Of a DNA stretch of 64,000 nucleotides, positions 1 to 9,936 are shown piece after piece. A program made the position numbers and the translations under genes. The DNA is from Streptomyces sp. NBC_00620 (lineage in GTDB: Bacteria; Actinomycetota; Actinomycetes; Streptomycetales; Streptomycetaceae), in NCBI RefSeq assembly GCF_026341825.1, contig NZ_JAPENY010000003.1:1984001-2048000 (forward strand), written 5' to 3'. Position 1 is the first letter of the stretch; each line of letters opens with the position of its first letter. The notes beneath the pieces are model-generated. The model did no database searches. It worked only from the letters and a program-made list of their open reading frames with translations, and was not told the DNA's origin.

Positions 1-1
1 C

Positions 2-1438
<1,437 letters not shown>

Positions 1439-1474
1439 CCGTCTGCCTGCGTGGGTGTTTCCCTGCGCGCGTTC

Positions 1475-1502
1475 GAGGGCCCCCGCTTTGGCGGGGGCCC
1501 TC
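1475..1502 (+). terminator. Intrinsic terminator after fadB
   Basis: A perfect 12-bp stem (1475-1486 with 1491-1502) closed by a TTTG loop begins 37 nt after the fadB stop and is followed by TTCG. GC-rich hairpins without a long U-tract are usual for Streptomyces terminators. Confidence 0.85.
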
Positions 1503-1548
1503 TTCGTGCTTCAGTCGCACCAGGACCCAGATCTCCGGAGGAACCGCC

Positions 1549-1914
1549 GTGACGACACTCGTGATCATCGACGCCGCCAATGTCGTCGGATCTGTGCCCG
1601 ACGGGTGGTGGCGTGATCGGCGGGGGGCCGCGGAGCGGTTGCGGGACCGGCTCGCGGTGGACGGGGTCCCCGGGCACGAGGGGGCGGTGGAGATCGTCCT
1701 TGTGGTCGAGGGGGCCGCTCGGGGTGTGGAGTCCGTGCCGGGGGTGCGGGTGGAGTCGGCGGCCGGGAGTGGGGACGATCTGATCGCCGAGCTGGCGGCC
1801 GGCGCCGCCGGGCGGCCCTGCCTTGTTGTTACGGCTGATCGTGAACTGCGGCGCCGGGTGGGTGAGTTCGGGGCGGAGGTAGCGGGGCCTCGGGCGGTAC
1901 GTGGGGGCTCGTGA
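1549..1914 (+). CDS. NYN (PIN-like) domain protein, putative nuclease
   Basis: A 121-residue protein preceded by GGAGG about 8 nt before its GTG start. The N-terminus LVIIDAANVVGSVPDGWW and the later GSGDDLIAEL and VVTADRELRRRVGE carry the spaced acidic residues of YacP-type NYN domains, which bind a metal and cut RNA. Its orthologues are often labelled NTP pyrophosphohydrolase, but the sequence reads as a PIN-like fold. It stands alone between the fadB terminator and a dispersed repeat block, with no operon partner. The RNase role is inferred from family only. Confidence 0.65.
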   Translation: MTTLVIIDAANVVGSVPDGWWRDRRGAAERLRDRLAVDGVPGHEGAVEIVLVVEGAARGVESVPGVRVESAAGSGDDLIAELAAGAAGRPCLVVTADRELRRRVGEFGAEVAGPRAVRGGS

Positions 1915-1921
1915 GGGATGG

Positions 1922-2207
1922 TTTTCGCCCCCTCCGCCCCTGCCCGTCCCTTGTTCCTGGGGGCTCCGCCCCCAGACCCCCGTGTCGCGCTGCGCGCTCG
2001 TCCTCAAACGCCGGACGGGCTAAAGACGCTCCCCCGGGGCTGAAGGGTGGAGCCCCCACGGGCGGGTGGGGGATCGGGACGGCACCACCTCGTCCTCAAA
2101 CTCCGGACAGGCTGAAAGATCTCCCGGGCCCGGGATGAACAGCGCAGCCCCACGGGCGAGTGGGGGATCGGGACGGCACGGCCTCGTCGTCAAACGCCGG
2201 ACGGGCT
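1922..2207. repeat. Dispersed multi-hairpin repeat block between convergent genes
   Basis: The whole 291-nt gap between the NYN gene and the GT39-like gene is repetitive. It begins with a C-rich stretch, a hairpin with 8-bp arms at 1957-1975, a GCGC hairpin, and a 23-nt core at 1999-2021 beginning CGTCCTCAAACGCCGGAC. The core recurs with two mismatches at 2091-2113 and one at 2185-2207. The last two copies sit in tandem units of about 62 bp (2052-2113 and 2147-2207). The last copy ends on the TAG stop of the minus-strand gene. A near-identical composite lies at 42482-42580, also between convergent genes. Confidence 0.85.
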
Positions 2208-3672
2208 AATCCCGCTCCCGCGCGTACAGCACCGCCCCGTCCACCACCCCCACCTCCTCGTACCCCCCGGCCAGCAGCCGTCTCAGCGTCGGTACCCGTT
2301 CCGGTGCGTACGGCTTGTCGTGGGAGTCGTCGACCACGAGGGTTGGTGGGTGGGCTGACATCTCGGCGCGGAAGGCCGGCCAGGCGCCCTCTACGGCGTA
2401 CTTCTCGCCCACCTGGGGGCCGTTGCGGCCTCCGCTGTAGTTGGTGAGGAGGCCGGCGGTGAGGAAGCGGCTGGCGGGGGTGCGGTCGGCCAGCCAGTAG
2501 ATCTCCGGGTGTATGCCCCACACCAGGACCCGGTCGCCGGGGTCCGTGCGGTGGGCCACCGCGGCCGCGAGGCGTTGGGCGTGGGTGAGGTCGGGGCGCG
2601 GGGCGAGGAGGCCCCAGGCGAGGAACAGGGTGCAGCAGCAGGCGGAGGTGAGTACGGCCTTCACCAGCCGGTCGTGGGGCAGGATCTGGAGTGCCGCCGT
2701 CGCCAACAGGGCGATGGGCGGGATGAGTTGAAGGTAGTAGTGGCCGAAGAAGTGGAAGCCGAGGAGTACCGCCGCCGCTGACGAGGCTCCCCACAGCCAG
2801 AGCTCCGCGGAGCCGGTACGGGCGATGCGCAGAACCCGTACCACCGGCGGGATCAGGCCCGCGCAGGCCACCGCCAGGATCGCGGTGTTGGTCAACCCCC
2901 GCCCCAGGACGTGGAGTTCGGAGCCAGTGAAGGAGGCGTACGCACCCGATCCGGTGACCGTCCAGAACAGGAACCCCGCCGGGTCGGTGAGCAGCGCCGC
3001 GCAGAGGACGGGCAGGGCGGCTCCAACTCCGAGGCGCACCAGGTCGGTTCGCGGTGCGCCGTGCCGGTACAGCAGCCACACCACCGGAACCAGTACCGCC
3101 CCGCCCGTCTGCTTCGCCAGGAAGGCGCACGCGACGGCGGCCCCGGCCGCACCCCACCGGCGCCGGTCCGCGCACCACATCGCCGCGGCCGTGCACGGCA
3201 GCATGAACACCTCGAAGGTCGCGGCCTGCGCGTCCTCGGGGTTGAGCCCGATGGAGGCCAGCAGATACAGCACGCCCGCCGTGCGCCCCGCCCGGTCGCC
3301 CCAGCGGCGTCTGGCCAACGACGCGAGCAGCACGGCGGTGGACAGCTGGGCCACTACCGCGAGGACCCGTACGGAGGTGAGCGACCCGGAGCCGAACACC
3401 GCGAAGGCCGCCTCGTACAACCACGGCACGAACGGCGGCTTGCGGTCCACGACCGTCTCGTAGAGCTCTCCGCCGTCCGCCAGTATCCGCGCCTGGACGG
3501 CGAGATAGCCCTCGTCGGGGTTCCACAGCGGCTGTACGAAGGAGGGGGCCCGGGTGACGCAGGCGAGCAGCGCCAGCAGGGGCAGTGCCCGTCTCCAGAA
3601 GCCGCGGTCCGATACTCGCGACTCGACTGCGGACCGTGGTGATTCCAGGAGCTCGACGAGCATACGGTGCAC
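2206..3672 (-). CDS. GT39-like polytopic membrane glycosyltransferase
   Basis: A 488-residue integral membrane protein with about ten hydrophobic segments. An early extracytoplasmic loop carries WNPDEGYLAVQARIL, the aspartate/glutamate-bearing loop of GT-C transferases (PMT/ArnT-like), which use polyprenyl-phosphate sugars. A soluble C-terminal tail holds VLVWGIHPEIYWLADR. The frame opens at GTG 3672; an ATG at 3663 is equally possible because neither has a clear ribosome site and a TAGCGT -10-like element sits close by. Its stop codon falls inside a dispersed repeat copy. Donor and acceptor cannot be told from sequence. Confidence 0.65.
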   Translation of the reverse strand: MHRMLVELLESPRSAVESRVSDRGFWRRALPLLALLACVTRAPSFVQPLWNPDEGYLAVQARILADGGELYETVVDRKPPFVPWLYEAAFAVFGSGSLTSVRVLAVVAQLSTAVLLASLARRRWGDRAGRTAGVLYLLASIGLNPEDAQAATFEVFMLPCTAAAMWCADRRRWGAAGAAVACAFLAKQTGGAVLVPVVWLLYRHGAPRTDLVRLGVGAALPVLCAALLTDPAGFLFWTVTGSGAYASFTGSELHVLGRGLTNTAILAVACAGLIPPVVRVLRIARTGSAELWLWGASSAAAVLLGFHFFGHYYLQLIPPIALLATAALQILPHDRLVKAVLTSACCCTLFLAWGLLAPRPDLTHAQRLAAAVAHRTDPGDRVLVWGIHPEIYWLADRTPASRFLTAGLLTNYSGGRNGPQVGEKYAVEGAWPAFRAEMSAHPPTLVVDDSHDKPYAPERVPTLRRLLAGGYEEVGVVDGAVLYARERD

Positions 3673-3745
3673 GCTATCCGGCCCCGCAGTCTCCGCCTAA
3701 CCGGGACATACGGGGCCGGAGCGACAACCGGGCTTCGGGGAACGG

Positions 3746-5269
3746 TTACTTGGTGTCGCCGCTCTGCGGCCTCGGTACCTCGCCCAGCGCAGCCTCCTGC
3801 TGCAGGCCGAGACGGCTGTGCGAGCGCCCGTACAGGAAGTAGATGACGAAGCCGATCACCATCCAGATCCCGAACCGCAGCCAGGTCTCCGCGGGCAGGT
3901 TCAGCATCAGCCAGAGGGAGGCGAGGACGGAGACGATGGGGAGGAAGGGCACCCAGGGGGTACGGAAGGAGCGGGGCAGCTCCGGGCGGGTGCGACGGAG
4001 GATGATCACGCCGATCGCGACCACGACGAACGCGAACAGCGTGCCGATGTTCACCAGCTCGGCGAGTTCACTCAGGCTGGTGAACCCCGCGAGGATCGCG
4101 ATGATCACACCGAGCAGGATGGTCGGCCGGTGCGGTGTCTTGAAGCGCGGGTGGACGTGCGAGAAGAAGCGCGGCAGCAGTCCGTCGCGGCTCATCGCGA
4201 AGAAGACCCGGGTCTGACCGAGGAGCAGGATCATGCACACCGTGGTCAGGCCGACGGCGGCGCCGAAGCTGATGAAGCCCGCGAACCAGGGGTGCCCGGT
4301 GGCCTTGAACGCGTCGGCGAGCGGCGCGTCCACGGACAGCTTGGTGTAATGCTGCATGCCGGTCACGACGATCGCCACCGCGACGTACAGGGTGGTGCAG
4401 ATGATCAGCGAGCCGAGGATGCCGCGCGGCATGTCCCGCTGCGGGTTCTTCGTCTCCTCCGCGGCCGTGGCCACGACGTCGAAGCCGATGAAGGCGAAGA
4501 AGACGACGGAAGCGGCGGTGAAGATGCCCATCACGCCGAAGTTGGAGGGCGCCCAGCCGAACATCAGCTGGATGAGCGGGGATTGGAGATCGCCGCCCGC
4601 CTCCACGGTCTGCGCCTTCGGGATGAACGGGTCGTAGTTGTCGCCCTCGATGAAGAACGCACCGGCGATGATCACGACCATGACGACGGTCACCTTGATG
4701 GCGACGACGACAGCGGTGATCCGGGCGGAGAGCTTCATGCCGAGTACGAGGATGCCGGTGAGCACCAGTACGAGGGCGGCGGCCAGGATGTCGAAGCCGA
4801 AGCCGTCGGCCCCCTCTCTCCCGCTGAGCGACGCCGGCAGGTGCCAGCCCGCGTTGTCAAGGAGCGAGGCGATGTAGCCGGACCAGCCGACGGCGACCAC
4901 CGCCGTGCCCAGCGCGAACTCAAGGACGAGGTCCCAGCCGATGATCCAGGCGGGCAGCTCGCCGAGCGAGGCGTACGAGAAGGTGTACGCCGAGCCGGCG
5001 ACCGGGACGGTGGACGCGAACTCGGCGTAGCAGATCGCGGCAAGCGCGCAGACGACACCGGACACCACGAAGGCCAAGGCGACGGCGGGGCCCGCGTTGT
5101 TCTTGGCGACCGTGCCGGTGAGCACGAAGATGCCGGTGCCGATGATGACACCGACGCCGAACACGGTGAGATCCAGAGCGGACAGCGACTTCTTGAGTGC
5201 GTGCTCCGGCTCCTCAGTGTCCAAGATCGACTGTTCGACCTTCTTCGTTCTGAAGAGGGTGCTGCTCAC
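3746..5269 (-). CDS. APC-superfamily amino acid permease (cationic amino acid transporter type)
   Basis: A 507-residue permease with about 12 hydrophobic helices. The first helix has the APC signature GVGVIIGTGIFVLTG and the region after TM6 has FFAFIGFDVVATAAEE, as in the CAT family (arginine/lysine/ornithine, proton-coupled). The open frame extends to 5326, but GTG 5269 is chosen because GGAGGT lies 6 nt before it and similar permeases begin near SSTLFRTKK. It lies downstream of dxs in the same direction but is separated by a hairpin terminator, so it probably has its own promoter. The substrate is inferred from the family. Confidence 0.87.
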   Translation of the reverse strand: MSSTLFRTKKVEQSILDTEEPEHALKKSLSALDLTVFGVGVIIGTGIFVLTGTVAKNNAGPAVALAFVVSGVVCALAAICYAEFASTVPVAGSAYTFSYASLGELPAWIIGWDLVLEFALGTAVVAVGWSGYIASLLDNAGWHLPASLSGREGADGFGFDILAAALVLVLTGILVLGMKLSARITAVVVAIKVTVVMVVIIAGAFFIEGDNYDPFIPKAQTVEAGGDLQSPLIQLMFGWAPSNFGVMGIFTAASVVFFAFIGFDVVATAAEETKNPQRDMPRGILGSLIICTTLYVAVAIVVTGMQHYTKLSVDAPLADAFKATGHPWFAGFISFGAAVGLTTVCMILLLGQTRVFFAMSRDGLLPRFFSHVHPRFKTPHRPTILLGVIIAILAGFTSLSELAELVNIGTLFAFVVVAIGVIILRRTRPELPRSFRTPWVPFLPIVSVLASLWLMLNLPAETWLRFGIWMVIGFVIYFLYGRSHSRLGLQQEAALGEVPRPQSGDTK

Positions 5270-5352
5270 GGGTGTACCTCCACGCTTGACGTCCTCGACA
5301 TGATCGAGGGGGCGTGTGCTGCGCATGCCCCGGCGCGGACAGGTTCACGCAA

Positions 5353-5397
5353 ATGGGCCGGTTTCACCACCCCTTCAGAGTGATGAAACCGGCCCAT
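5353..5397. terminator. Terminator between dxs and the permease
   Basis: A perfect 14-bp inverted repeat (5353-5366 with 5384-5397) around a 17-nt loop. It lies 18 nt past the dxs stop on the minus strand and 84 nt before the permease start. Confidence 0.8.
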
Positions 5398-5414
5398 CGG
5401 GCCTACGGGGTACG

Positions 5415-7346
5415 TCAGTCGCGCGCGGGCTCCACAGCGTCCACGGCTTCCGCGGTGGTGCGCTCGAACCGTCCGTCGAGCTTGGCGACGAGGCCGGTGA
5501 CCTGGCGGGCGATGTCCGGCGCGGTGAGGCCGATCTCCGTCATGACCTCCTTGCGGGAGGCGTGGTCGAGGAAGCGCGGCGGGATACCGAAGTCGCGCAG
5601 CGGGACGTCGACGCCCGCGTCGCGCAGGGCCTGCGCGATCGTCGAACCGACGCCGCCGACACGGGAGTTGTCCTCGACGGTGACGACCACGCGGTGCTGC
5701 TCGGCGAGCGGGGCCATGGCCTCGTCGACGGGCTTGACCCAGCGCGGGTCGACGACGGTCGTGGAGATGCCCTGCTTGTCGAGGAGGCCGGCGATCTCCA
5801 GGCACATCGGCGCGAGGGCGCCGACAGAGACAAGGAGGACGTCCGGAGCGTCGGTGCCCGGCTCGCGCAGCACGTCCATGCCGCCGATCCGGCCCAGGGC
5901 GGGTACCGCAGGGCCGACCGCGCCCTTGGAGAAGCGGACCACGGTGGGCGCGTCGGTGACCTCGACGGCCTCGCGCAGCTGGGCGCGGACCTGGTCGGCG
6001 TCGCGCGGAGCGGCCAGCCGGAGATCGGGGACGACCTGGAGGATCGACATGTCCCACATGCCGTTGTGCGAGGCGCCGTCGGTGCCGGTGACGCCCGCGC
6101 GGTCGAGGACGAAGGTGACGCCGCACTTGTGCAGGGCCACGTCCATCAGGACCTGGTCGAAGGCGCGGTTGAGGAAGGTCGCGTAGACGGCGAAGACGGG
6201 GTGCAGGCCGCCGGTGGCGAGGCCGGCCGCGGAGACGGCCGCGTGCTGCTCGGCGATTCCGACGTCGTACACCCGTTTGGGGAATGCCTTGGCGAACTTG
6301 TCGAGTCCGACCGGCTGGAGCATCGCGGCGGTGATGGCGACGACGTCCTTGCGCTCCTCGCCGAGCTTGACCATCTCCTCGCCGAAGACGGAGGTCCAGT
6401 CGGCGCCGGAGGAGGCGATCGGCAGGCCCGTGTCCGGGTGGATCTTGCCGACGGCGTGGAAGCGGTCGGCCTCGTCCTGGAGGGCGGGCTGGTAGCCGCG
6501 GCCCTTCTCGGTGAGGCAGTGCACGATGACCGGGCCGCCGAAGCGCTTGGCGCGGGCGAGGGCCGACTCCAGGGCCTCGATGTCGTGGCCGTCGATCGGG
6601 CCGACGTACTTGAGGCCGAGGTCCTCGAACATGCCCTGCGGGGCGATGAAGTCCTTGAGGCCCTTCTTGGCGCCGTGCAGGGTCTCGTAGAGGGGCTTGC
6701 CGACGACCGGGGTGCGCTCCAGGAGGTCCTTGCCGCGGGCCAGGAAGCGCTCGTAGCCGTCCGTGGTGCGCAGGGTCGCCAGATGGTTCGCCAGGCCGCC
6801 GATGGTCGGCGCGTAGGAGCGCTCGTTGTCGTTGACGACGATCACCAGGGGGCGGTCCTTGGCGTCGGCGATGTTGTTGAGCGCCTCCCAGGCCATGCCG
6901 CCGGTGAGGGCGCCGTCGCCGATGACCGCGACCACGTGGTCGTCGCGCTCCAGGACCTCGTTCGCCTTCGCGAGGCCGTCGGCCCAGCCGAGGACCGTGG
7001 AGGCGTGCGAGTTCTCGATGACGTCGTGCTCGGACTCGGCCTGCGAGGGGTACCCGGAGAGGCCGCCCTTCATCTTCAGCTTCGAGAAGTCCTGGCGGCC
7101 GGTGAGCAGCTTGTGGACGTAGGACTGGTGGCCCGTGTCCCACAGCACCCTGTCCTTGGGCGACTCGAAGACGCGGTGCAGAGCGATGGTGAGCTCCACG
7201 ACACCGAGGTTCGGGCCGAGGTGGCCGCCGGTCTTGGAGACCTCTTCGACGAGGAAGGTCCGGATCTCGCCTGCCAGCTGGTCCAGCTGCTCCAGGCTGA
7301 GCCGGTCCAGATCGCGCGGTCCCCTGATGCGGGTCAGCAGCGGCAC
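5415..7346 (-). CDS. dxs: 1-deoxy-D-xylulose-5-phosphate synthase
   Basis: Condenses pyruvate and glyceraldehyde-3-phosphate, with thiamine diphosphate, in the first step of the MEP isoprenoid pathway. The 643-residue protein shows the transketolase-like TPP motif GDGALTGGMAWEALNN, the N-terminal KTGGHLGPNLGVVELTIALH, and the pyrimidine-binding and C-terminal transketolase domains. The open frame reaches 7415, but GTG 7346 (protein beginning PLLTRIRGPRDLDRL) has AAGGAGG 5 nt upstream and matches the usual Streptomyces length. It is a single gene with terminators on both sides. Many Streptomyces carry a second dxs elsewhere. Confidence 0.96.
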   Translation of the reverse strand: MPLLTRIRGPRDLDRLSLEQLDQLAGEIRTFLVEEVSKTGGHLGPNLGVVELTIALHRVFESPKDRVLWDTGHQSYVHKLLTGRQDFSKLKMKGGLSGYPSQAESEHDVIENSHASTVLGWADGLAKANEVLERDDHVVAVIGDGALTGGMAWEALNNIADAKDRPLVIVVNDNERSYAPTIGGLANHLATLRTTDGYERFLARGKDLLERTPVVGKPLYETLHGAKKGLKDFIAPQGMFEDLGLKYVGPIDGHDIEALESALARAKRFGGPVIVHCLTEKGRGYQPALQDEADRFHAVGKIHPDTGLPIASSGADWTSVFGEEMVKLGEERKDVVAITAAMLQPVGLDKFAKAFPKRVYDVGIAEQHAAVSAAGLATGGLHPVFAVYATFLNRAFDQVLMDVALHKCGVTFVLDRAGVTGTDGASHNGMWDMSILQVVPDLRLAAPRDADQVRAQLREAVEVTDAPTVVRFSKGAVGPAVPALGRIGGMDVLREPGTDAPDVLLVSVGALAPMCLEIAGLLDKQGISTTVVDPRWVKPVDEAMAPLAEQHRVVVTVEDNSRVGGVGSTIAQALRDAGVDVPLRDFGIPPRFLDHASRKEVMTEIGLTAPDIARQVTGLVAKLDGRFERTTAEAVDAVEPARD

Positions 7347-7494
7347 CCGTGCCTCCTTGCGATAGAGCTGTTCGAGCTTTGCCGGGTCTGTCGAGTCTAA
7401 TGTTCCGCCTTTCATGTCGGCGTCCGGGCTGTGCGTTGTACGTCACGCGAACGGCTGTAAATCGTCGTACGGGTGTTCCCGTTGCCGGACATGA

Positions 7495-7528
7495 CTGTGC
7501 CCGGCACCGCCATTGGTGCCGGGCACAG
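7495..7528 (-). terminator. Terminator of the xylFGH-type operon
   Basis: A perfect 14-bp stem (7495-7508 with 7515-7528) with a 6-nt loop, starting 18 nt after the permease stop on the minus strand. Confidence 0.85.
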
Positions 7529-7545
7529 GATTCAGAGGGCTACCG

Positions 7546-8853
7546 CTATGCGCGGCCGGCCGACTTCTGGGTACGGCGCGAGACCGAGTCCAGGACGACG
7601 GCGGCCAGCAGCACCACACCGGTGATCATGTACTGCACGGCCTGGGTGGAGCTGCCGCCCATGTACAGGCCCGTGATGATCGACTGGATGACGAGGATGC
7701 CGAGTACCGCCGACCAGGGGGTGCCCCGGCCGCCGAAGAGGCTGGTGCCACCGATGACGGCCGCCGCGATGGACATCATCAGGACGTTGCCGCCGCCGAG
7801 GGTGCTGTCCGCGACGCCGGACTGCGAGGCGATGAACAGACCGCCGAGGCCCGCGAGGAACCCGGAGATGGTGAACACCGAGATGCGGATCCAGGCGACG
7901 TTGATACCGGCGCGACGGGCGGCCTCGATGCCACCGCCGACCGCGAAGATCTGCCGGCCGTAGCGGGTGCGGCGCAGCACGAAGCTGGAGATCACCACGA
8001 TCAGCAGGAAGATCGTGATGCCGAGCGGCAAACCGCGCGCCTGGTTGAAGACGGCCGCGATACCGAAGGCGAGCGCCGCGACGACACCGGAGCGCAGCGC
8101 GATCTCGCTCAGCGGGCGGTACGGCAGGTCGACGGCCTTGCGCCGGCGCCGGTCGCTGAGCTGGGACAGCGCGTGGACGGCGACCGCGACGATGGCCGCG
8201 GTGTTGGCCCAGGCGACGTTGGAGAAGTAGGTGTTGTTCAGCGAGTAGATGACACCGTCGGCGATGTTGTTGAGCGAGAGCGTGTTGCCCAGGACCTGCA
8301 GCTGGAGGCCGCTCCAGCCCAGGAAGCCGGCCAAGGTGACCACGAACGCCGGGACGCCGATCTTGGCGAAGAAGAACCCCTGCAGCGCGCCGATGGCGGC
8401 TGCGGCGAGCAGCGCGAGGATCACGGCCTGCGCTTCGTTCATGCCGTTCTTGACGGCCATCACGGCGGCGAGCGCCGCGGTCAGACCGGCGAGGGAGCCG
8501 GCCGACAGGTCGATCTCGCCGAGCAGCAGCACGAAGACGATGCCGGTGGCGATGAGGCCGGGGCCGACGATGTACTGCGCGATGTTGCTGAGGTTGTCCG
8601 GCTCCAGGAAGCGGCCGGTGGTGCCCTGGAAGATGGCCCAGATGATGATCAGGCCGCAGACGACCGGGACGGCGCCGAGCTCGCCACCGCGGATCTTCCG
8701 CTTGAACTCGGTGAGGTAGCCGCCGAAGCCCTCCTCACGGATGAGCAGTCGGGGGTCGACCGCGGTGTTGGCCCCGGCGGCCGCTTCCGGGTTCTCGACG
8801 ATGTGCTCGTCGACGGGCGTCGCCTCGGGCGTGGAGGTCTTGTCGGTGCTCAC
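7546..8853 (-). CDS. xylH: Xylose-type sugar ABC transporter permease
   Basis: A 435-residue permease of the ribose/xylose (BPD_transp_2) family with about ten hydrophobic segments and the family motif VLLLGEIDLSAGSLAGLTAA. It forms the membrane channel with the ATPase encoded directly upstream; its GTG start overlaps that gene's stop (GTGA). The order binding protein, ATPase, permease and the adjoining ROK regulator match the xylFGH locus next to Rok7B7 in Streptomyces. Xylose as substrate is inferred from that synteny. It ends at a strong hairpin. Confidence 0.88.
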   Translation of the reverse strand: MSTDKTSTPEATPVDEHIVENPEAAAGANTAVDPRLLIREEGFGGYLTEFKRKIRGGELGAVPVVCGLIIIWAIFQGTTGRFLEPDNLSNIAQYIVGPGLIATGIVFVLLLGEIDLSAGSLAGLTAALAAVMAVKNGMNEAQAVILALLAAAAIGALQGFFFAKIGVPAFVVTLAGFLGWSGLQLQVLGNTLSLNNIADGVIYSLNNTYFSNVAWANTAAIVAVAVHALSQLSDRRRRKAVDLPYRPLSEIALRSGVVAALAFGIAAVFNQARGLPLGITIFLLIVVISSFVLRRTRYGRQIFAVGGGIEAARRAGINVAWIRISVFTISGFLAGLGGLFIASQSGVADSTLGGGNVLMMSIAAAVIGGTSLFGGRGTPWSAVLGILVIQSIITGLYMGGSSTQAVQYMITGVVLLAAVVLDSVSRRTQKSAGRA

Positions 8854-9632
8854 TTCTGAACCTCCCCGTTGCTACGGGCCGCACGACGGGTCACGGCGTT
8901 GTCCGTGGCGCCCGTGATGGCGGAGATGATTTCTTCCTGCGAGGTGGACTTCACCTCGAAGACGCCGTTGTTGCGGCCGAGCCGCAGAACCGCAACCTCG
9001 TCGGCGACAGCCTTCGCGTCGGCCATGTTGTGGGTGATGAGGATGACGGCGAGGCCGCGCTCGCGCAGCCGCTCGACCAGGTCGAGAACCTGAGCGGTCT
9101 GCTCGACACCGAGAGCCGCGGTGGGCTCGTCGAGGATCACGACCTTGGGGTCGCCGACCAGGGCGCGGGCGATCGCCACGACCTGGCGCTGACCACCGGA
9201 GAGCGAGGCGATCGGGATGCGCACACTGGGGATGCGGATGGAGAGGGTGTCCAGGAGTTCCTTGGCCCGCTTCTCCATGGCGACCTCGTCGAGCACCGCG
9301 GCCTTGCCGAGCTCGCGGCCGAGGAAGAGGTTGGCCACGACGTCCAGGTTGTCGCACAGGGCGAGGTCCTGGTAGACGGTGGCGACGCCAAGGTTCTGGG
9401 CGTCGTGCGGCCGACCGATCGAGACCGGCTTGCCCTCCCACTCGATGACGCCCTCGTCGATCGGGTGGACACCCGCGATCGTCTTGACGAGCGTCGACTT
9501 ACCTGCGCCGTTGTCGCCCACCAGGGCGACTACTTGGCCTGCGAAAACATCCAGATCGACATCGGTGAGCGCCTGAACCGCACCGAACCGCTTGGACACT
9601 CCGCGCAACGCCAACACTGGCGTAGCGGACAC
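8850..9632 (-). CDS. xylG: Xylose-type sugar ABC transporter ATP-binding protein
   Basis: A single-domain ABC ATPase of 260 residues with Walker A GDNGAGKST, signature LSGGQRQ and Walker B VVILDEPTAALG. E. coli XylG has two fused ABC domains; the half-size form is normal in actinomycetes and presumably dimerises. The frame opens with ATG 9641, but GGAG would then abut the start; GTG 9632 has it 9 nt upstream and is preferred. It is translationally coupled to xylH, and about 300 nt separate it from the binding-protein gene. Confidence 0.88.
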   Translation of the reverse strand: MSATPVLALRGVSKRFGAVQALTDVDLDVFAGQVVALVGDNGAGKSTLVKTIAGVHPIDEGVIEWEGKPVSIGRPHDAQNLGVATVYQDLALCDNLDVVANLFLGRELGKAAVLDEVAMEKRAKELLDTLSIRIPSVRIPIASLSGGQRQVVAIARALVGDPKVVILDEPTAALGVEQTAQVLDLVERLRERGLAVILITHNMADAKAVADEVAVLRLGRNNGVFEVKSTSQEEIISAITGATDNAVTRRAARSNGEVQK

Positions 9633-9880
9633 GTGAACCATCTCCTTCGCCGCCTGACCGGCGGGGATTTACCACACTGACGAGGGGTGCCGCGCCGGGG
9701 CAACGGGGGCTGAGGTCAGCACCAGGAACCGGGCTACGTCCGCATCAACGCGCGAAAATCTGAGTTGTGCAAGGGCCGTGGGGGGATACGGCCCGAGAGG
9801 GGGGGGTGAAAGGTGCCGGCCGCGCGGCACATGTGCCTGCCGCGGCGGCCGGTCTTGGGTGTTCCGTCAGTGGGTAAGGC

Positions 9881-9901
9881 GCCCCGCCCCGATCGCGGGG
9901 C
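9881..9901 (-). terminator. Hairpin in the 304-nt xylF-xylG gap (probable attenuator)
   Basis: The stretch 9633-9936 has no gene. A perfect 7-bp GC hairpin (9881-9887 with 9895-9901) lies 36 nt after the xylF stop. Such intercistronic hairpins usually reduce read-through so that binding protein is made in excess over ATPase and permease. Nothing else was seen in the gap apart from G-rich sequence at 9778-9806. Confidence 0.5.
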
Positions 9902-9936
9902 ATGCGGAGGAGCGGAGCGCCGTACCGGTCTGCGGA

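Noticed and set aside
2096..3526. 476-codon minus-strand frame overlapping the GT39-like gene
   Set aside because: It is an alternative frame of a GC-rich gene, Arg/Gly/Pro-rich, whereas the other frame gives clear membrane helices and a GT-C loop.
5316..7400. 694-codon plus-strand open frame
   Set aside because: It is antisense to dxs and shows the same low-information mirror composition with no domain signature.
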